Of a DNA stretch of 7,335 nt, positions 6,054 to 7,335 are shown piece after piece; the stretch's first letter is position 1, and every line of letters starts with the position of its first letter. Both the position numbers and the translations under genes were made by a program. Origin of the DNA: CAG-791 sp963650385 (lineage in GTDB: Bacteria > Bacillota > Clostridia > Lachnospirales > Lachnospiraceae); contig CAVJLL010000087.1 of NCBI GenBank assembly GCA_963650385.1, forward strand, positions 1 through 7,335. Direction: 5' to 3'. The notes beneath the pieces are model-generated. The model was given only the letters and a program-made list of their open reading frames with translations, was not told the origin of the DNA and did no database searches.

Positions 6054-6986
6054 TCAAGCCTGTTCCCCTGTAAGTGACAGGAATACGTCCTCCAGAGACT
6101 TCTCCTGCAGATTCATTCCCAGTACCGCACCGCCTGCATAGACCGCCGCGCGGGATACAGCCGGCCGGATATCCTCTTTTTCCTCCGAGGTTACCGTAAA
6201 TATCAGAAGCTCGCCCTCCTCCTGCAGCAAAACCTCCTTCACCTTCGGGATGGCGCGCAGTGCCTTCTCCAATGCCTCTTTATCGCCGGTGACCCGCAGC
6301 ACAACCTGCTGCGAGGTGGTCATGTGTGCCTGCAGATTGGCCGGTGTGTCGCTGGCCGCCAGCTTGCCGCTGCTGAGAATCCACACATAATCCGCCACGG
6401 CACTGACATCGGAGAGGATGTGGGAGCTTAAGATGATCGTATGATTTTCCTTCAGCGAGCGAATGTAATCAAACATGTCCTTTTGCTGCTCCGGATCCAG
6501 TCCTGCCGTCGGCTCATCCAGAATCAAGATCTCCGGATCGCCGATCAATGCCTGTGCCAGCCCGACTCTCTGCCGGTAGCCCTTGGACAGGTTGCGGATC
6601 AGCCGTCCCTGCACGTCCAGAATGTCCGCCGCATCCAGAACCGAGGACACGGCGTCCGCGCGTTTCCCGGCAGGAATGCGCTTCAGCTCCGCTGCAAAGC
6701 GCAGGTACTCCGCTACGGTCATGTCGGTGTAGACCGGCGGAACCTCCGGCAGGTAGCCAATCTTCTGTTTTGCCGCCTCCGGCTCCTTCTGGATGTCCAT
6801 TCCGTCGATCAGGACCGTTCCGGACGTCGCCGCGAGATACCCCGTCATGATATTCATGGTCGTGGACTTTCCTGCGCCGTTGGGCCCCAGAAACCCGTAA
6901 ATCTGCCCCGGAGCCGCCGTAAAGCTCAGGTCATCCACGGCGGTATGTGCGCCGTACCTTTTCGTCAGATGCTGTACTTCTATCAT
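6054..6986 (-). CDS. ABC transporter ATPase, GldA-like
   Basis: A 310-residue cytoplasmic ATPase that powers the fused permease encoded next to it. Walker A is GPNGAGKST (34-42). The Q-loop region reads GYLPE (77-81), with Glu where many ABC proteins have Gln, as is common in GldA-like exporters. The signature is LSKGYRQR (133-140), Walker B is ILILDEP (153-159) with catalytic Glu158, the D-loop is AGLDP (161-165) and the switch His is at 189. A C-terminal extension of about 80 residues ends in SLEDVFLSLT, typical of ABC-2 exporter ATPases. An open frame continues upstream to an ATG at 7061. The start at 6986 is preferred because the family begins MIEVxxLTKRYG and an AGGA element lies five bases upstream. 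It is the first gene of the three-gene operon. The class is certain and the substrate unknown. Confidence 0.93.
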   Translation of the reverse strand: MIEVQHLTKRYGAHTAVDDLSFTAAPGQIYGFLGPNGAGKSTTMNIMTGYLAATSGTVLIDGMDIQKEPEAAKQKIGYLPEVPPVYTDMTVAEYLRFAAELKRIPAGKRADAVSSVLDAADILDVQGRLIRNLSKGYRQRVGLAQALIGDPEILILDEPTAGLDPEQQKDMFDYIRSLKENHTIILSSHILSDVSAVADYVWILSSGKLAASDTPANLQAHMTTSQQVVLRVTGDKEALEKALRAIPKVKEVLLQEEGELLIFTVTSEEKEDIRPAVSRAAVYAGGAVLGMNLQEKSLEDVFLSLTGEQA

Positions 6987-7062
6987 TGCTTTCCTTTCCA
7001 TGTCGGCCGGAGAGTGCCTCGCAAAGGCCGGTTCTCCGATGAAATCTCTGAATAACTGCATG

Positions 7063-7086
7063 AATTTCTTCTGTAATTTCTTCTGT
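7063..7086. repeat. Perfect 12-bp tandem duplication
   Basis: The unit AATTTCTTCTGT occurs twice head to tail at 7063-7074 and 7075-7086. It lies in the probable leader of the ABC operon, 77-100 bp upstream of the ATPase start. It may be a replication-slippage duplication or a paired binding site; the sequence alone does not decide. Confidence 0.7.
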
Positions 7087-7095
7087 GCTGAAGAG

Positions 7096-7123
7096 ACATC
7101 TTTATCTTTTACAGGAAAGATGT
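7096..7123. repeat. 8-bp inverted repeat upstream of the ABC operon
   Basis: ACATCTTT (7096-7103) and AAAGATGT (7116-7123) form a perfect 8-bp inverted repeat around a 12-base centre. It could be an operator or a weak AT-rich RNA hairpin in the ABC operon leader. It abuts the phased hexamer array, sharing the TGT at 7121-7123. Confidence 0.45.
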
Positions 7124-7170
7124 GTTCGTTTCGTCATGAAATTGTGAGGATTCTGTGAGGAAAGTGTGTT
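7121..7170. promoter_or_regulatory. 11-bp-phased hexamer array, probable OmpR/PhoB-family operator
   Basis: On the plus strand TGTGTT (7121), CGTCAT (7132), TGTGAG (7143), TGTGAG (7154) and TGTGTT (7165) start exactly 11 bp apart. The middle pair is strongest, with TGTGAGGA repeated at 7143-7150 and 7154-7161. CGTCAT fits poorly. Direct repeats at one helical turn are the usual target of OmpR/PhoB-family response regulators. The array lies between the divergent ABC operon and the plus-strand gene and could control either or both. Confidence 0.55.
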
Positions 7171-7194
7171 CATAAAGAATTCATACAAACAAAA

Positions 7195-7223
7195 TGGATT
7201 TCCGGTATGGCGGAAACTATAAT
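7195..7223 (+). promoter_or_regulatory. Sigma-A-type promoter of the divergent gene, with spacer dyad
   Basis: A perfect TATAAT lies at 7218-7223, with TGGATT (7195-7200, a poor -35, three of six matches) 17 bp upstream. The spacer carries the inverted repeat TTTCCG-N6-CGGAAA (7199-7216), placed as a repressor operator would be. Transcription would start near 7230, leaving a leader of about 50 nt. The weak -35 suggests dependence on an activator, perhaps the regulator of the phased array. Confidence 0.6.
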
Positions 7224-7266
7224 GATCTTAGGGATTGCCAAAGCGAAGTAATCCGGCATCCGGAAT

Positions 7267-7272
7267 AAGGAG
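7267..7272 (+). promoter_or_regulatory. Ribosome binding site of the divergent gene
   Basis: AAGGAG ends one base before the ATG at 7274 and ten bases before the in-frame ATG at 7283. The second spacing is usable and the first is too short, so the start at 7283 is preferred. Confidence 0.6.
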
Positions 7273-7282
7273 AATGAATAAA

Positions 7283-7335
7283 ATGGCCAAAGATAAGACA
7301 TATCGCACCGACCGCCGCGCCGCACTGTTTCTGGC
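7283..7335 (+). CDS. 5' end of a divergent gene, product unknown
   Basis: The window ends 53 bases into this open frame. The visible N-terminus is MAKDKTYRTDRRAALFL, a basic stretch running into hydrophobic residues. This could be the start of a signal peptide or membrane anchor. A promoter with TATAAT and a ribosome binding site at proper spacing support a real gene. Too little is present to name it. An alternative in-frame ATG at 7274 would add three residues. Confidence 0.55.
   Translation, partial: MAKDKTYRTDRRAALFL

Noticed and set aside
4772..6073. A 433-codon plus-strand open frame opposite the fused permease
   Set aside because: Same in-register antisense effect. The product is rich in Arg, Gln and His with no recognisable fold, while the minus strand encodes clear membrane segments.
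6441..7055. A 204-codon plus-strand open frame opposite the ABC ATPase
   Set aside because: In-register shadow of a gene with complete Walker and signature motifs.
6987..7061. N-terminal extension of the ABC ATPase from an ATG at 7061
   Set aside because: The added 25 residues lack family similarity, no ribosome binding site precedes 7061, and the usual family start lies at 6986 with good spacing.
6987..7140. Minus-strand promoter for the ABC operon
   Set aside because: Only weak AT-rich candidates with poor -35 partners were found, so no position can be given.

Overview
The window looks like a piece of a Bacillota chromosome, most likely class Clostridia (Lachnospiraceae or a relative). 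This is inferred from strong AGGAGG-type ribosome binding sites, moderately high GC, a YibE/F membrane protein, and a Gld-type ABC exporter with a DUF4340 partner. No RNA gene, CRISPR array, insertion sequence or phage gene is visible.

Five complete genes lie on the minus strand in two transcription units. The right-hand unit runs leftward from about 6986: an ABC ATPase (6054-6986), a fused GldF/GldG-type permease (3821-6025) and a short membrane-anchored DUF4340 protein (3059-3697). Together they make a compact exporter-like complex of unknown substrate. A large palindromic repeat sits between the permease and the DUF4340 gene. A probable terminator follows the DUF4340 gene at 2948-2993.

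The left-hand unit starts just after that terminator. It encodes a secreted purple-acid-phosphatase-like metallophosphoesterase (1245-2813) and a YibE/F membrane protein (114-1244), joined by an abutting stop and start (TAA-ATG). Its promoter region carries TTTACA-like hexamers at 11-bp spacing plus a -10 box and no good -35. This is the arrangement of PhoP-activated Pho-regulon promoters in Gram-positive bacteria and fits a phosphatase operon. A second copy of the palindromic repeat lies just after the YibE/F stop.

The 296-bp region at 6987-7282 separates the ABC operon from a divergent plus-strand gene, of which only about 17 codons are in the window. It holds a second 11-bp-phased hexamer array, a plus-strand promoter with a perfect TATAAT and an operator-like dyad in its spacer, a 12-bp tandem duplication and an 8-bp inverted repeat. 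The strongest leads are the two phased arrays, the paired palindromic repeats, and the fused exporter with a matching acidic linker in its DUF4340 partner.
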